64,000 bases of DNA from Spirochaetota bacterium (GCA_038043445.1 JBBTBY010000013.1:110454-174453), one strand, 5' to 3'; numbered from the stretch's first letter, positions 52,286 to 60,532 are shown. The notes: a model not told the origin generated them from the letters alone. Translations and numbers: made by a program.

Positions 52286-52399
52286 CTACCGGCCGTGCAT
52301 GGCTTTGATCGCCGCGACGACATTGAAGTGATGCATGACATACCCTGTGCCTGCAACGGCAGCGAGCGCGATGAGCGAGATAATGATGCCTTTTTTCAT
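52286..52399 (-). CDS. Small membrane protein of 37 residues, first gene of the ABC operon
   Basis: A 38-codon ORF with GGAGG five bases before its ATG (52399), stronger than that of the ATPase. The peptide starts MKKGIIISLIALAAVAGTGY, one hydrophobic segment after two lysines, then VMHHFNVVAAIKAMHGR. It may be a single-span membrane peptide or a short signal-peptide-bearing protein. Its stop lies two bases before the ATPase start, so translation is coupled. Such short genes are missed by usual length cut-offs. I know no family for it. Confidence 0.65.
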   Translation of the reverse strand: MKKGIIISLIALAAVAGTGYVMHHFNVVAAIKAMHGR

Positions 52400-52466
52400 G
52401 AATGCCTCCGAAAAAATAGTTCTGAGGCAAAGATACTATGACGGCGCTGTCCTGTCGTCCTGCTTT

Positions 52467-52483
52467 ATAAAGTGAGACTTTAT
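52467..52483. repeat. Inverted repeat ATAAAG-N5-CTTTAT between regulator and exporter operon
   Basis: The 6-bp arms ATAAAG (52467-52472) and CTTTAT (52478-52483) flank the five bases TGAGA and overlap the stop codon of the AraC-type regulator. It lies about 70 bases upstream of the small ORF. It is a candidate operator for the exporter operon; the promoter itself is not clear. Confidence 0.3.
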
Positions 52484-53544
52484 CGAGGCATGCGGCGGCT
52501 GAAGGCGGAAGGTGTCATGCCGGTGACGGATTTGAACACCTTGTTGAACGTTGCCTTCGAATTAAAGCCGGCCTCAAGCGCAATATCGAGCATCGTAAAG
52601 CCCTTCATCGATGCATCGTCGAAGAGCCGCTTCACCTCGTCCACGCGGCGGCGGTTCACGAAATCGAAAAAATTGCTCCCGCTGTTCTCGTTGATCATCT
52701 GTGAGAGGAGATAGTAGGGCGTATCCACGATCGATGCGAGCTTCTTCAGGGTGAGTTCGGGGTCTTTGTAGAGACGTTCGCCGTCCATACGGGCGCAGAG
52801 CATCGCATAGTGCTTTCGGGATTCCTTCGCAGACAACCGCGACCCCTTGTACGGTTCTGCCGCTTCCGCAGGCGAAGTGACAGCAGGCAGGAATGAACTA
52901 TAGCCGACCGCATACACGGCAGCGGCAAGCAGGAGCGCGAGGATATCATCAAGATATTCCGGCCCGCCGTGTGTGAGCATGACGAGCACGGGCAGTTTGA
53001 GGAGATAACATATGCCGATGGCTATCATGATCGCCCTGAGGAGGGAGAACCGCTCTTCACGGATGGCCGAATGCTTCGTAAGTAGTGATGTACGGTACTG
53101 GTGCAGGGAGTAATGACACATGACGAGATAGACAACGATCTGCAAAAAGGCCGTCACCGCGATAACCGTTCCAGCGGTACTTGCATGGGATGCATGCAGG
53201 AGTGCGATCAATATGAGCGCCCCGATGAACGGGAGGAGATGCAGTGCGTATGCGGGATGATGCCGTTTTCCGACAAGCCCACGGAAGTAGAGGAATATGA
53301 GCGGTCCGAACAGGAGCTGCGAGGGCTCGCCGTATACCCCGAAGGGGGTGAACGTTCCGTCGATGCGTACGAACGCACGTACATGGAGGAGACTAATGGA
53401 AAATGCCAGCATGAGTGCGGCGAGCGGCAGCTTCTCAGCAAGCGCATTTCGCGAGCGCATGACCGCGATGACGAGCACGATGCCCTGTACGACGGCGGCT
53501 GCGGTCACCACGGCGATGATGAATGAGATATGACGCGGGATCAT
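52480..53544 (-). CDS. Membrane-bound AraC-family regulator
   Basis: 354 residues from the ATG at 53544, 12 bases after the -10 box. About seven transmembrane helices fill residues 5-235 (FIIAVVTAAAVVQGIVLVIAVM, LAALMLAFSISLLHVRAF, LLFGPLIFLYFRGL and others), a 7TM sensor like those of membrane AraC regulators. The C-terminal ~110 residues are the DNA-binding domain: LTLKKLASIVDTPYYLLSQMINENSGSNFFDFVNRRRV and MLDIALEAGFNSKATFNKVFKSVTGMTPSAF. It probably senses a membrane-associated signal and controls the ABC exporter downstream on the same strand. Confidence 0.9.
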   Translation of the reverse strand: MIPRHISFIIAVVTAAAVVQGIVLVIAVMRSRNALAEKLPLAALMLAFSISLLHVRAFVRIDGTFTPFGVYGEPSQLLFGPLIFLYFRGLVGKRHHPAYALHLLPFIGALILIALLHASHASTAGTVIAVTAFLQIVVYLVMCHYSLHQYRTSLLTKHSAIREERFSLLRAIMIAIGICYLLKLPVLVMLTHGGPEYLDDILALLLAAAVYAVGYSSFLPAVTSPAEAAEPYKGSRLSAKESRKHYAMLCARMDGERLYKDPELTLKKLASIVDTPYYLLSQMINENSGSNFFDFVNRRRVDEVKRLFDDASMKGFTMLDIALEAGFNSKATFNKVFKSVTGMTPSAFSRRMPR

Positions 53545-53556
53545 GGTATGCCATGC

Positions 53557-53584
53557 AGTATACTGAAACCCACCCATGCGTCAA
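53557..53584 (-). promoter_or_regulatory. Promoter TTGACG-N16-TATACT of the membrane AraC regulator
   Basis: On the minus strand TTGACG (53584-53579) and TATACT (53562-53557) are 16 bases apart. Transcription would start about five bases before the ATG at 53544, with no room for a ribosome site. The element at 53595-53712 ends ten bases upstream of the -35 box. Confidence 0.75.
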
Positions 53585-53594
53585 CTGCACGCAC

Positions 53595-53712
53595 GCGACT
53601 GCCGTGAAAACACCATCCTCCAAATTCAACACATTAATAAACAATGAAATTTCGTCAGGATCGATGTGAACAAGGGCTTAAGCCCCTTGCTCTCTCTTTT
53701 CGCGGCAGTCTC
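53595..53712. mobile_element. MITE-like element, copy B (118 bp) with 5-bp target duplication
   Basis: The 16-bp ends GCGACTGCCGTGAAAA (53595-53610) and TTTTCGCGGCAGTCTC (53697-53712) are inverted repeats with two mismatches. The five bases CGCAC directly flank it on both sides (53590-53594 and 53713-53717), as expected for a target duplication. A hairpin CAAGGGCTTAAGCCCCTTG (53671-53689) lies near the right end. In inverted orientation it aligns along its length with the element at 55930-56046, including the AT-rich middle. It encodes no protein. Confidence 0.7.
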
Positions 53713-53737
53713 CGCACCTGATGCCTGCCTGCGGCAT

Positions 53738-54760
53738 CTACCAGGCGATGCGAACCTTCTTTCCTTTCTTCGCGCTTTCTATAGCCGCGAATACCATGGC
53801 CACACTTTTGATATTATCGGTGCAGTCCGTCTCCGCTTTCCTCTGCGCGGCGAGTGCTGAGAACATCTCATCGAGGCAGCCGTCATGTCCCTCGCGGCCC
53901 TGCCATACGAGCGGTGCTTCGATGCGCTTCGTTTCGCGATTGAATTTTGTGGCCGCTTCGGGGAGTACGACCTCGGCGTACGGCAAATCTTTTCCGTTCC
54001 AGACGGCGCTGCCTGTGCTCCCTGTGATACGCCAGATCGATTCCCACGATGTGGAGCACCCCTCCGCGCACCATGATCCGCGATAGGAGAATACGATGCC
54101 GTTCTTGAATTCGAATGTTGCCACCGCCGCTGCATTGCCGGCATACCAGGACCCTTTCGGATTGAATTCATGGCAGTACACGCTCACGGGGTCAGCCCCG
54201 GCGATGAATCGTGCCTGATCGAAGGTATGAATCGCCATGTCGAGTATGAGGGGGCTTGCCATCGCATCGCGGAAGCCGCCGAAATGGGCGCCGATGAAAA
54301 AATCCGCCGCGACAAAACCGATATCACCAATGGTCCCGCTATCGATGATCGATCTGAGTGCGCGTATGTTCTTGAGATACCGGCGGTTCTGCATGACGGC
54401 ATACATTTTCCCTGAGCGTTCTGCGGCAGCGACCATCTTTTTCGCGTCGGCAAGCGATGAAGCCATGGGCTTTTCACCGAATACGTGGGCGCCGTGCCTG
54501 AACGCCGTAAGCGCGATACCCTTATGCGCTTCGGGTATCGTGATGTCGAAGACGATATCCGCCTTTGTCGCGGCAAGCGCATCATCGATGTCGGTGAATG
54601 CCGGGGCGCTGATGCCCTGCTCCGAAGCAAAATGCTCGGCATTCTCTTTTTTGATGTCAAGGAGACCCGCGATCGATACGTCGGAGCGCGCCTTCGCGTA
54701 GTGCGCCCATTTTTTCGCCATGCTGCCGCATCCTGCGATGAGTATCTTTTGTGTGTTCAT
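53738..54760 (-). CDS. Gfo/Idh/MocA-family dehydrogenase
   Basis: 340 residues from the ATG at 54760 with GAGG six bases before it. The Rossmann start KILIAGCGSMAKKWAHYA, FDITIPEAHKGIAL, the family motif GEKPMASSLADAKKM (EKP) and NRRYLKNIRALRSII are typical of NAD(P)-dependent sugar or inositol dehydrogenases. LDMAIHTFDQARFI carries the catalytic Asp/His region. The substrate is unknown. It lies after an isomerase remnant on the same strand, as expected for a sugar-catabolic operon. Confidence 0.9.
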   Translation of the reverse strand: MNTQKILIAGCGSMAKKWAHYAKARSDVSIAGLLDIKKENAEHFASEQGISAPAFTDIDDALAATKADIVFDITIPEAHKGIALTAFRHGAHVFGEKPMASSLADAKKMVAAAERSGKMYAVMQNRRYLKNIRALRSIIDSGTIGDIGFVAADFFIGAHFGGFRDAMASPLILDMAIHTFDQARFIAGADPVSVYCHEFNPKGSWYAGNAAAVATFEFKNGIVFSYRGSWCAEGCSTSWESIWRITGSTGSAVWNGKDLPYAEVVLPEAATKFNRETKRIEAPLVWQGREGHDGCLDEMFSALAAQRKAETDCTDNIKSVAMVFAAIESAKKGKKVRIAW

Positions 54761-54775
54761 ATTGATCCTCGTACT

Positions 54776-55026
54776 CTATTTCGGATTGGCGATGAAGTCA
54801 CCGCCGCGGCATTGTTTCAGATAATTGAGCGCGCGCACCTGTCCGCTCATCTCAAGGTCGCCGCCATGCACCGGGTCATGCCAGCCTTCGATGTCTATCG
54901 TGCCGGTATAACCGGACTGCATGAGTATCGTGCAGAGAACGATTCGAAACCGTGCGGAAGTATCTGCGGGATGACACGGAGGGCGTCGTTCCCGCCGATA
55001 AGTGTTCCGATGCGTATATGCGCCAT
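54776..55026 (-). pseudogene. Sugar-phosphate isomerase/epimerase (xylose-isomerase-like TIM barrel), internally deleted
   Basis: The first 31 codons from the ATG at 55026 (IRIGTLIGGNDALRVIPQIL, then HGFESFS) are the N-terminus of this family. In another frame the last 50 codons (SGYTGTIDIEGWHDPVHGG to the stop at 54776) are its C-terminus. About two thirds of the usual ~280-residue protein is missing between them and the frame is broken near 54930-54940. The ribosome site AAAGGAG and start codon are intact. It is therefore a recent internal deletion, not a short functional protein. Confidence 0.8.
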
Positions 55027-55108
55027 GATATGCTCCTTTGTACAGATGATACAGTAGCATCGCCGCACGGATTCGGACATGGCACGGGTTGATAAAACAT
55101 GGCATATA

Positions 55109-55136
55109 TTGACATGCCCATTGCCGCACCTATAAT
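55109..55136 (+). promoter_or_regulatory. Promoter TTGACA-N16-TATAAT, predicted leaderless
   Basis: Both boxes match the consensus exactly (TTGACA 55109-55114, TATAAT 55131-55136) with a 16-base spacer. The ATG of the AraC gene at 55143 begins seven bases after the -10 box and no ribosome site exists. Confidence 0.85.
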
Positions 55137-55142
55137 CGCTCC

Positions 55143-55898
55143 ATGACGATCACCGACATCGGCTATATCTCTTCCCGCTCCGGTTTCCGCCTCCACGCGC
55201 ACGAGGATGAATATGAAATCCACTATCTGACCGAGGGGGCGGGCGTGTTCATCAATGCGGAGAAGCGGCATCGCATTGAAAAGCGTTCATTGGTCTTCTC
55301 CCGCCCGAAAGAAACGCATGCATACGAGAGCGAGGCATCGACACGGCGATTCTCGTTCTACTTCGTGCGTTTTCGTTTTTCGAACGATGAATCGGGGCTT
55401 CCGCAGCTCCTCGATCGCCGATTCTCGGCACCGGTATCATCCGGGGAGGACTTCAGGTCTTTTTTTGAGGAGATGAAGCATCGCGCGCATTCGTCGAATC
55501 TGCACCTCAAGCGCGCCGCCGAACTTTCACTCAACGCCTTTATCCATGCACGGCTGGGCGAGTCTGCGCATACGCCGGAGGAGAACCGCTATGTGCGCAC
55601 TGCCATCGATATCATGGAGCGTTCCGTGCACGCCACCATCGACCTTCCCTCGCTTACCAATAAACTCGGGATCACAGTGTCCTATTTCGACCGGCTTTTC
55701 AAAAAGCATCGCGGGGTGTCGCCGCTTACGTATTATGCGCGATTGAAGATAGAAACCGCGAGCTTTCTCCTCCGCGAGACGGACACGCCGATATACCGCA
55801 TCGCCGAGGAGCTTTCGTATACGGATGAATTCCATTTCAGCAGGGCGTTTAAGCGAATCGCCGGGGTGTCGCCGCGGGAATTCCGTAAGCGGGGATGA
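55143..55898 (+). CDS. AraC-family transcriptional regulator
   Basis: 251 residues. N-terminal cupin sensor (FRLHAHEDEYEIHYLTEGAGVFI, KRSLVFSRPKETHAYES). C-terminal double helix-turn-helix (IDLPSLTNKLGITVSYFDRLFKKHRGVSPLTYYARLKIETA and RIAEELSYTDEFHFSRAFKRIAGVSPREF). It is divergent from the isomerase/dehydrogenase genes, which it may control. The predicted mRNA is leaderless. Confidence 0.92.
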   Translation: MTITDIGYISSRSGFRLHAHEDEYEIHYLTEGAGVFINAEKRHRIEKRSLVFSRPKETHAYESEASTRRFSFYFVRFRFSNDESGLPQLLDRRFSAPVSSGEDFRSFFEEMKHRAHSSNLHLKRAAELSLNAFIHARLGESAHTPEENRYVRTAIDIMERSVHATIDLPSLTNKLGITVSYFDRLFKKHRGVSPLTYYARLKIETASFLLRETDTPIYRIAEELSYTDEFHFSRAFKRIAGVSPREFRKRG

Positions 55899-55929
55899 AC
55901 GTGCGTCCGCATGCGTGCTGTGATGCAAT

Positions 55930-56046
55930 GAGACTGTTGCGAAAATAGAGAACAAGGGTCATGACCCCTTGTTCTCATCGATTCAGATGGAATTTAGATG
56001 TTCATTATTCTTCGCTACGGGTGAATGGCATTTTCGCGACAGTCTC
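55930..56046. mobile_element. MITE-like element, copy A (117 bp)
   Basis: Ends GAGACTGTTGCGAAAA (55930-55945) and TTTTCGCGACAGTCTC (56031-56046) are inverted repeats with one mismatch. A hairpin lies at 55948-55976 (GAGAACAAGGG...CCCTTGTTCTC). It has no coding capacity and no visible target duplication. The right end is 10 bases from the -35 box of the pyruvate formate-lyase promoter. It is homologous to copy B. Confidence 0.7.
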
Positions 56047-56056
56047 ACACAAGTGC

Positions 56057-56084
56057 TTGACACTTCGCCGCATTTTATTAGAAT
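56057..56084 (+). promoter_or_regulatory. Promoter TTGACA-N16-TAGAAT of pflB
   Basis: TTGACA (56057-56062) and TAGAAT (56079-56084) are 16 bases apart. Transcription would begin about 56091, so the TTG at 56088 is ruled out and the ATG at 56094 has a leader of at most a few bases. Confidence 0.7.
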
Positions 56085-56093
56085 ACGTTGACG

Positions 56094-58355
56094 ATGAGCC
56101 TTCTCCTTTCTGAAAAGCCGCTTATACCGTCCATAAAGACGTTTCGCCGCGGGCGCTGGGATAAGACCGTCGATGTAAAAGATTTTATAGACAGGAATAT
56201 CACGCCGTACGACGGCAATGCGACTTTTCTCTCCGCCCCATCGGAACGTACACGGGCGCTCTGGGAACGATGCCTTGAATTCATCGCCAAAGAAATAGCC
56301 GCAGGCGGCGTGCTCGATGTCGATACGAGGACGATATCTTCCGTAACATCGCATGCGGCAGGATACATCGACCGCGACAATGAGCTCATCGTCGGCCTGC
56401 AGACCGATGCGCCGCTCAAGCGCGCAGTGAAGCCGTACGGCGGCATACGCATGGTGAAGCAGGCCCTCGCCGATTACGGATATGAACTGGACAGCGCCGT
56501 AGAGGATGTGTTCCAGAAATATCGAAAGACGCATAATGACGCTGTGTTCCAGGGCTATACCGCCGACATGATACGCGCACGAAAGCATGGCTATATCACG
56601 GGACTGCCTGACACATATGCGCGCGGACGCATCATCGGCGATTACCGGCGGGTAGCGCTTTACGGTATAGACTTTCTCGTCGAACAGAAGAAGATCGATC
56701 TCATATCGCTCGAAGAGTATCCGTTCAGCGAGGAGATAGTACGCCTGCGCGAGGAAGTGCATGAGCAGTTGACCGCGCTCGCCGATATCAAGACCATGGC
56801 CGCGTCCTACGGCTATGATATCGCGAACCATGCGATGAACGCGCGCGAAGCGATACAGTGGACGTATTTCGCTTTCCTCGCCGCGATAAAGGAGCATGAC
56901 GGTGCGGCGATGAGCATGGGGAGCGTAACGGCGTTCTTCGATATATTCATCGAACGCGACATGAAGCGCGGTACGCTCACTGAGGTCGAGGCGCAGGAGC
57001 TCATCGATGATTTCGTGATAAAGCTCCGGCTCGTGCGCCATCTGCGGCCGAAAGCGTACAACGATATTTTCGCCGGCGACCCCACCTGGGTGACAGAGTC
57101 GATTGGCGGCATGCTTGATGACGGGCGACATAAGATAACGAAGAGTGCGTACCGCATGCTGCATACCCTGTCGAACCTCGGGCCATCGCCGGAACCGAAC
57201 CTTACCGTGCTCTGGTCGCATCGGCTTCCGGACAATTTCAAGCGCTTTGCCGCACAAGTGGCGGCGATGACATCGAGCGTGCAGTTCGAGAACGACGACC
57301 TCATGCGTCCGCTTGCCGGCGATGATTACGGCGTATCCTGCTGCGTGTCGCTGCAGGGCCTGTCATCGAGCATTCAGTACTTCGGCGCGCGATGCAATAT
57401 CGCCAAGGCGCTGCTCCTCGCGCTCAACGCGGGCCGCGAGGAGTTCAGCGGCGAAACGGTCATCGAAGGGATAACGCCGCTCCCCGACGGTCCGCTCAAT
57501 ATCGAGGATGTGAAATCGCGCTTCTACATGGTCATCAAATGGCTTGCCAAGCTCTATGTCGAAACGATGAACGTCATCCATTACATGCATGACAAATATT
57601 ACTACGAACGTTCGCAGATGGCGCTCCTTGATTCGTTCGTGAGCCGCACCATGGCCTTCGGTCTTGCGGGGTTATCGGTCGCTGCCGATTCGCTTTCCGC
57701 GATACGGTATGCGAAGATTACAGCGATACGCGATGAGAACGGACTGACGACCGCATTCACGGTCGAAGGGAGCTATCCGAAATACGGCAATGACGATGAC
57801 AGGGCCGATGGACGCGCGGTTGATGTCGTCAAGGTCTTCCACGATGAGATATCGCGGCACACGATATACCGCTCCGCAAAGCCTACGCTTTCCATTCTCA
57901 CGATAACAAGCAATGTCATGTACGGGAAAAAGACCGGTGCGACGCCGGACGGCCGCCCCGCAGAAGCGCCATTCGCCCCCGGCGCCAACCCCATGCATGG
58001 ACGCGATGAGAACGGTGCGCTCGCATCGCTTAACAGCGTGGCGAAGATCCCGTATTCGCTCTGCCTCGACGGCGTATCGAACACATTCTCCGTCATACCC
58101 TCGGTGCTCGGGAGCAATGACTCGATGCGAGTGGGGAATCTCATTACGCTCCTCGATGGATACTTCATCAAAGGCGGCCATCACCTGAATGTGAATGTCA
58201 TCGACAGAAAGACGCTGACCGATGCAATTGCGCATCCGGAGAAATATCCGCAGCTGACGATACGCGTTTCGGGATACGCGGTACATTTCATCAAGCTGTC
58301 GCGCGAGCAGCAGATGGAAGTGCTTGCGAGGACATTCCACGAATCGCTGGCGTAA
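56094..58355 (+). CDS. pflB: Pyruvate formate-lyase
   Basis: 753 residues, the full length of the family. The catalytic pair C416-C417 is in [10 protein letters not shown] and the glycyl-radical residue is Gly727 in RVSGYAVHF near the C-terminus, matching the E. coli enzyme (C418/C419, G734). It splits pyruvate plus CoA into acetyl-CoA and formate under anaerobic conditions. The activating enzyme PflA, needed to form the radical, is not in the window. It connects the sugar genes to the hydrogenase operon through formate. Expressed from its own promoter next to a MITE-like element. Confidence 0.96.
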   Translation: MSLLLSEKPLIPSIKTFRRGRWDKTVDVKDFIDRNITPYDGNATFLSAPSERTRALWERCLEFIAKEIAAGGVLDVDTRTISSVTSHAAGYIDRDNELIVGLQTDAPLKRAVKPYGGIRMVKQALADYGYELDSAVEDVFQKYRKTHNDAVFQGYTADMIRARKHGYITGLPDTYARGRIIGDYRRVALYGIDFLVEQKKIDLISLEEYPFSEEIVRLREEVHEQLTALADIKTMAASYGYDIANHAMNAREAIQWTYFAFLAAIKEHDGAAMSMGSVTAFFDIFIERDMKRGTLTEVEAQELIDDFVIKLRLVRHLRPKAYNDIFAGDPTWVTESIGGMLDDGRHKITKSAYRMLHTLSNLGPSPEPNLTVLWSHRLPDNFKRFAAQVAAMTSSVQFENDDLMRPLAGDDYGVSCCVSLQGLSSSIQYFGARCNIAKALLLALNAGREEFSGETVIEGITPLPDGPLNIEDVKSRFYMVIKWLAKLYVETMNVIHYMHDKYYYERSQMALLDSFVSRTMAFGLAGLSVAADSLSAIRYAKITAIRDENGLTTAFTVEGSYPKYGNDDDRADGRAVDVVKVFHDEISRHTIYRSAKPTLSILTITSNVMYGKKTGATPDGRPAEAPFAPGANPMHGRDENGALASLNSVAKIPYSLCLDGVSNTFSVIPSVLGSNDSMRVGNLITLLDGYFIKGGHHLNVNVIDRKTLTDAIAHPEKYPQLTIRVSGYAVHFIKLSREQQMEVLARTFHESLA

Positions 58356-58397
58356 ATAACCCATATCCCCGCTCCTTCCGCCTTCAAAAGAGGAGCC

Positions 58398-58424
58398 AAA
58401 AAAACTGCCGATATTTATCGGCAG
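58398..58424 (-). terminator. Rho-independent terminator on the minus strand
   Basis: Stem CTGCCGAT (58405-58412) with ATCGGCAG (58417-58424) has seven A before it on the plus strand, which become a U-run after the hairpin on the minus strand. No minus-strand gene lies to its right for several kilobases, so it may stop antisense transcription from the trp region. On the plus strand it lacks a T-run, so it does not end pflB. Confidence 0.5.
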
Positions 58425-58441
58425 CAAGTGCTCACCTTAGG

Positions 58442-58469
58442 TTGCGCTCATCGCCTCTGTGTGGTATCA
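58442..58469 (+). promoter_or_regulatory. Possible promoter TTGCGC-N16-TATCAT of trpBA, predicted leaderless
   Basis: TTGCGC (58442-58447) and TATCAT (58464-58469) are 16 bases apart. The GTG at 58477 begins eight bases after the -10 box. The spacing pattern matches other genes of this window, but the -35 box is weak. Confidence 0.5.
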
Positions 58470-58476
58470 TGCCGCG

Positions 58477-59706
58477 GTGTTCAATACCGATTACATAAAG
58501 AACAGGCATTTCGGCCCCTACGGCGGGCGCTATGTGCCGGAAATGCTCATCCCCACGCTCGATGAGATCGAACGCGAGTATTTTCGTCTCCGCGATGACG
58601 CATCGTTCCGGAAAGAAGTCGATGATGTTCTCACGAACTATGTCGGCCGTCCGACGCCGCTCTACTTCGCTGAAAAATTATCCGCACAGCTCGGCGGGCC
58701 GAAGATATATCTCAAACTCGAAGGGCTCACCCATACCGGTGCGCATAAGATAAACAATGCCGTCGGTCAGGCGGTGCTCGCGAAGCATCTCGGCAAGAAA
58801 CGCATCATTGCTGAAACGGGCGCGGGCCAGCACGGCCTTGCGACGGCCACCGTTGCGGCAAAGTTCGGTTTTGAATGCGAGATATTCATGGGCGAGACCG
58901 ACTACAAGCGTCAGCGTCCGAACGTGTTCTGGATGGAACAGCTCGGAGCGAAAGTTTCGGTCGTTACCTACGGCACGAAGACGCTCAAGGACGCGGTGAA
59001 CGCTGCGATGAAGGACTGGGCAGCGAGCTTCCGCGATACGCATTACCTTATCGGGAGCGCGCTCGGTCCTTTCCCGTTCCCCGTCATCGTCCGCGATTTT
59101 CAGTCGATCATCGGGCGTGAAGTGAAAGAACAGCTAATGAAGATGGAAGGACGTCTTCCCGACGCCTGTGTCGCCTGTACCGGCGGCGGATCGAATTCGA
59201 TGGGGCTCTTCTATCCGTTCCTTGCGGACGAGAGCGTACGTCTCATCGGCGTGGAAGCGGGCGGACAAGGGATAAAGAAGAAACATGCGGCACGATTCCA
59301 GGGCGGGAAAGTCGGGATCGTCCAGTCATATAAATCGTATTTCCTCCTCGACAAGAACGGACAGGTCGCCGAGACGCATTCGATATCGGCAGGGCTTGAT
59401 TACGCCGGCGTGGGACCTGAGCTCGCGTATCTTTCCGATGCGAAACGCGTGGAGTTCTCCTACGCCACCGATGACGAAGTGCTTGCCGCCGTGAAGACGC
59501 TCGCACGCACTGAGGGGATAATCCCGGCGCTTGAGAGCGCACACGCGGTCGCATATATGATAAAGAACGCGGAGGCGATGAGGGAAAAGCTCGTCGTCGT
59601 CAATATCTCCGGCCGCGGTGATAAGGATATATTCATCCTCACGCATGCGCTGAAGGACAAAAAGTGGAAGGAGTTCCTCTCCGATGAGATCAAGCGGCAT
59701 CGATAG
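58477..59706 (+). CDS. trpB: Tryptophan synthase beta chain
   Basis: 409 residues from the GTG at 58477 (MFNTDYIKNRHFGPYGGRYVPEML when started there). An upstream GTG at 58459 would overlap the promoter. The PLP-lysine lies in THTGAHKINNAVGQ, and the PLP-phosphate loop in ACTGGGSNSMG. It condenses indole and serine to tryptophan. The gene overlaps trpA by 23 bases. No other trp genes are in the window. Confidence 0.96.
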   Translation: MFNTDYIKNRHFGPYGGRYVPEMLIPTLDEIEREYFRLRDDASFRKEVDDVLTNYVGRPTPLYFAEKLSAQLGGPKIYLKLEGLTHTGAHKINNAVGQAVLAKHLGKKRIIAETGAGQHGLATATVAAKFGFECEIFMGETDYKRQRPNVFWMEQLGAKVSVVTYGTKTLKDAVNAAMKDWAASFRDTHYLIGSALGPFPFPVIVRDFQSIIGREVKEQLMKMEGRLPDACVACTGGGSNSMGLFYPFLADESVRLIGVEAGGQGIKKKHAARFQGGKVGIVQSYKSYFLLDKNGQVAETHSISAGLDYAGVGPELAYLSDAKRVEFSYATDDEVLAAVKTLARTEGIIPALESAHAVAYMIKNAEAMREKLVVVNISGRGDKDIFILTHALKDKKWKEFLSDEIKRHR

Positions 59707-60484
59707 GATACGCACGCGTATCGATGCGATGCGCCGTGAAAAGGCCATCGGCATCATGACTCATACGGTAGCAGGATACCCGACGCTGCCCGCCTGTGAG
59801 CGCGCCGTAACGACCATGGACTCACATGGCGCAGACTTCATCGAACTGCAGATCCCGTTCTCGGACCCTGTCGCGGACGGCCCGGTAATATTGAACGCGA
59901 ACCACAAAGCACTCGATGCGGGGATGACCGTTCGACGATGTTTTTCCTTTGCGCGCCGTATCCATGCATCGGTATCCGCTCCGCTTCTCTTCATTACCTA
60001 TGCGAACATACCGTTCACCTATGGCATCGATGCGTTCTGCCGCGATGCAGCCGCCTCCGGGGCGGCAGGGATCATCGTCCCCGACCTGCCCTATGACGAT
60101 GCCGAGGGCCTTTATGAGGCTGCGCTCCGCCATGGCATATCGGCTGTTCCGGTGATAAGCGAAGTGACCTCCGCTGAACGGATATCCGCGATAGACCGTA
60201 TCGCTACCGGATTCATCTATGTAACATCGCGCCTCGGGGTGACCGGCGGCAGCGGCATGCGTGCCGGGATAACCGATTTCCTCGACAAAGCCCGATCGAT
60301 AACTGAAAAACCGCTTGCCGTCGGCTTCGGCATACGGCGCACCGCGGATGTCAGCACGCTCGTTTCGCATGCCGATATTGCCGTCATCGGGAGCCATCTC
60401 TTGACGCTTGCAGGCGGCAAGGCCGGCGGGTCACGCATGGCTTCGTTCCTCGATTCGGTGCACCTGCCGTTGCAAAAAAAGTGA
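59684..60484 (+). CDS. trpA: Tryptophan synthase alpha chain
   Basis: 266 residues. The catalytic Glu is in FIELQIPFSDPVADGP and the Asp follows in ADGP. The phosphate loop near the end is GFGIRRTADVSTL and GSHLL. It splits indole-3-glycerol phosphate to indole. Its ATG at 59684 has AAGGAG nine bases upstream, inside trpB. It acts with TrpB as the usual alpha2beta2 complex. Confidence 0.96.
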   Translation: MRSSGIDRIRTRIDAMRREKAIGIMTHTVAGYPTLPACERAVTTMDSHGADFIELQIPFSDPVADGPVILNANHKALDAGMTVRRCFSFARRIHASVSAPLLFITYANIPFTYGIDAFCRDAAASGAAGIIVPDLPYDDAEGLYEAALRHGISAVPVISEVTSAERISAIDRIATGFIYVTSRLGVTGGSGMRAGITDFLDKARSITEKPLAVGFGIRRTADVSTLVSHADIAVIGSHLLTLAGGKAGGSRMASFLDSVHLPLQKK

Positions 60485-60532
60485 CGCTGTGATAATATGC
60501 GGATAGGAATTTCGCCGGGAGGAGACAACGTT

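Noticed and set aside
55983-57257. 424-codon ORF opposite pflB
   Set aside because: Antisense of a clear pflB gene, which explains the open frame in GC-rich DNA.
58356-58476. trp attenuator before trpBA
   Set aside because: No Trp-rich leader peptide or alternating hairpins on the plus strand; the predicted transcript starts at the GTG.
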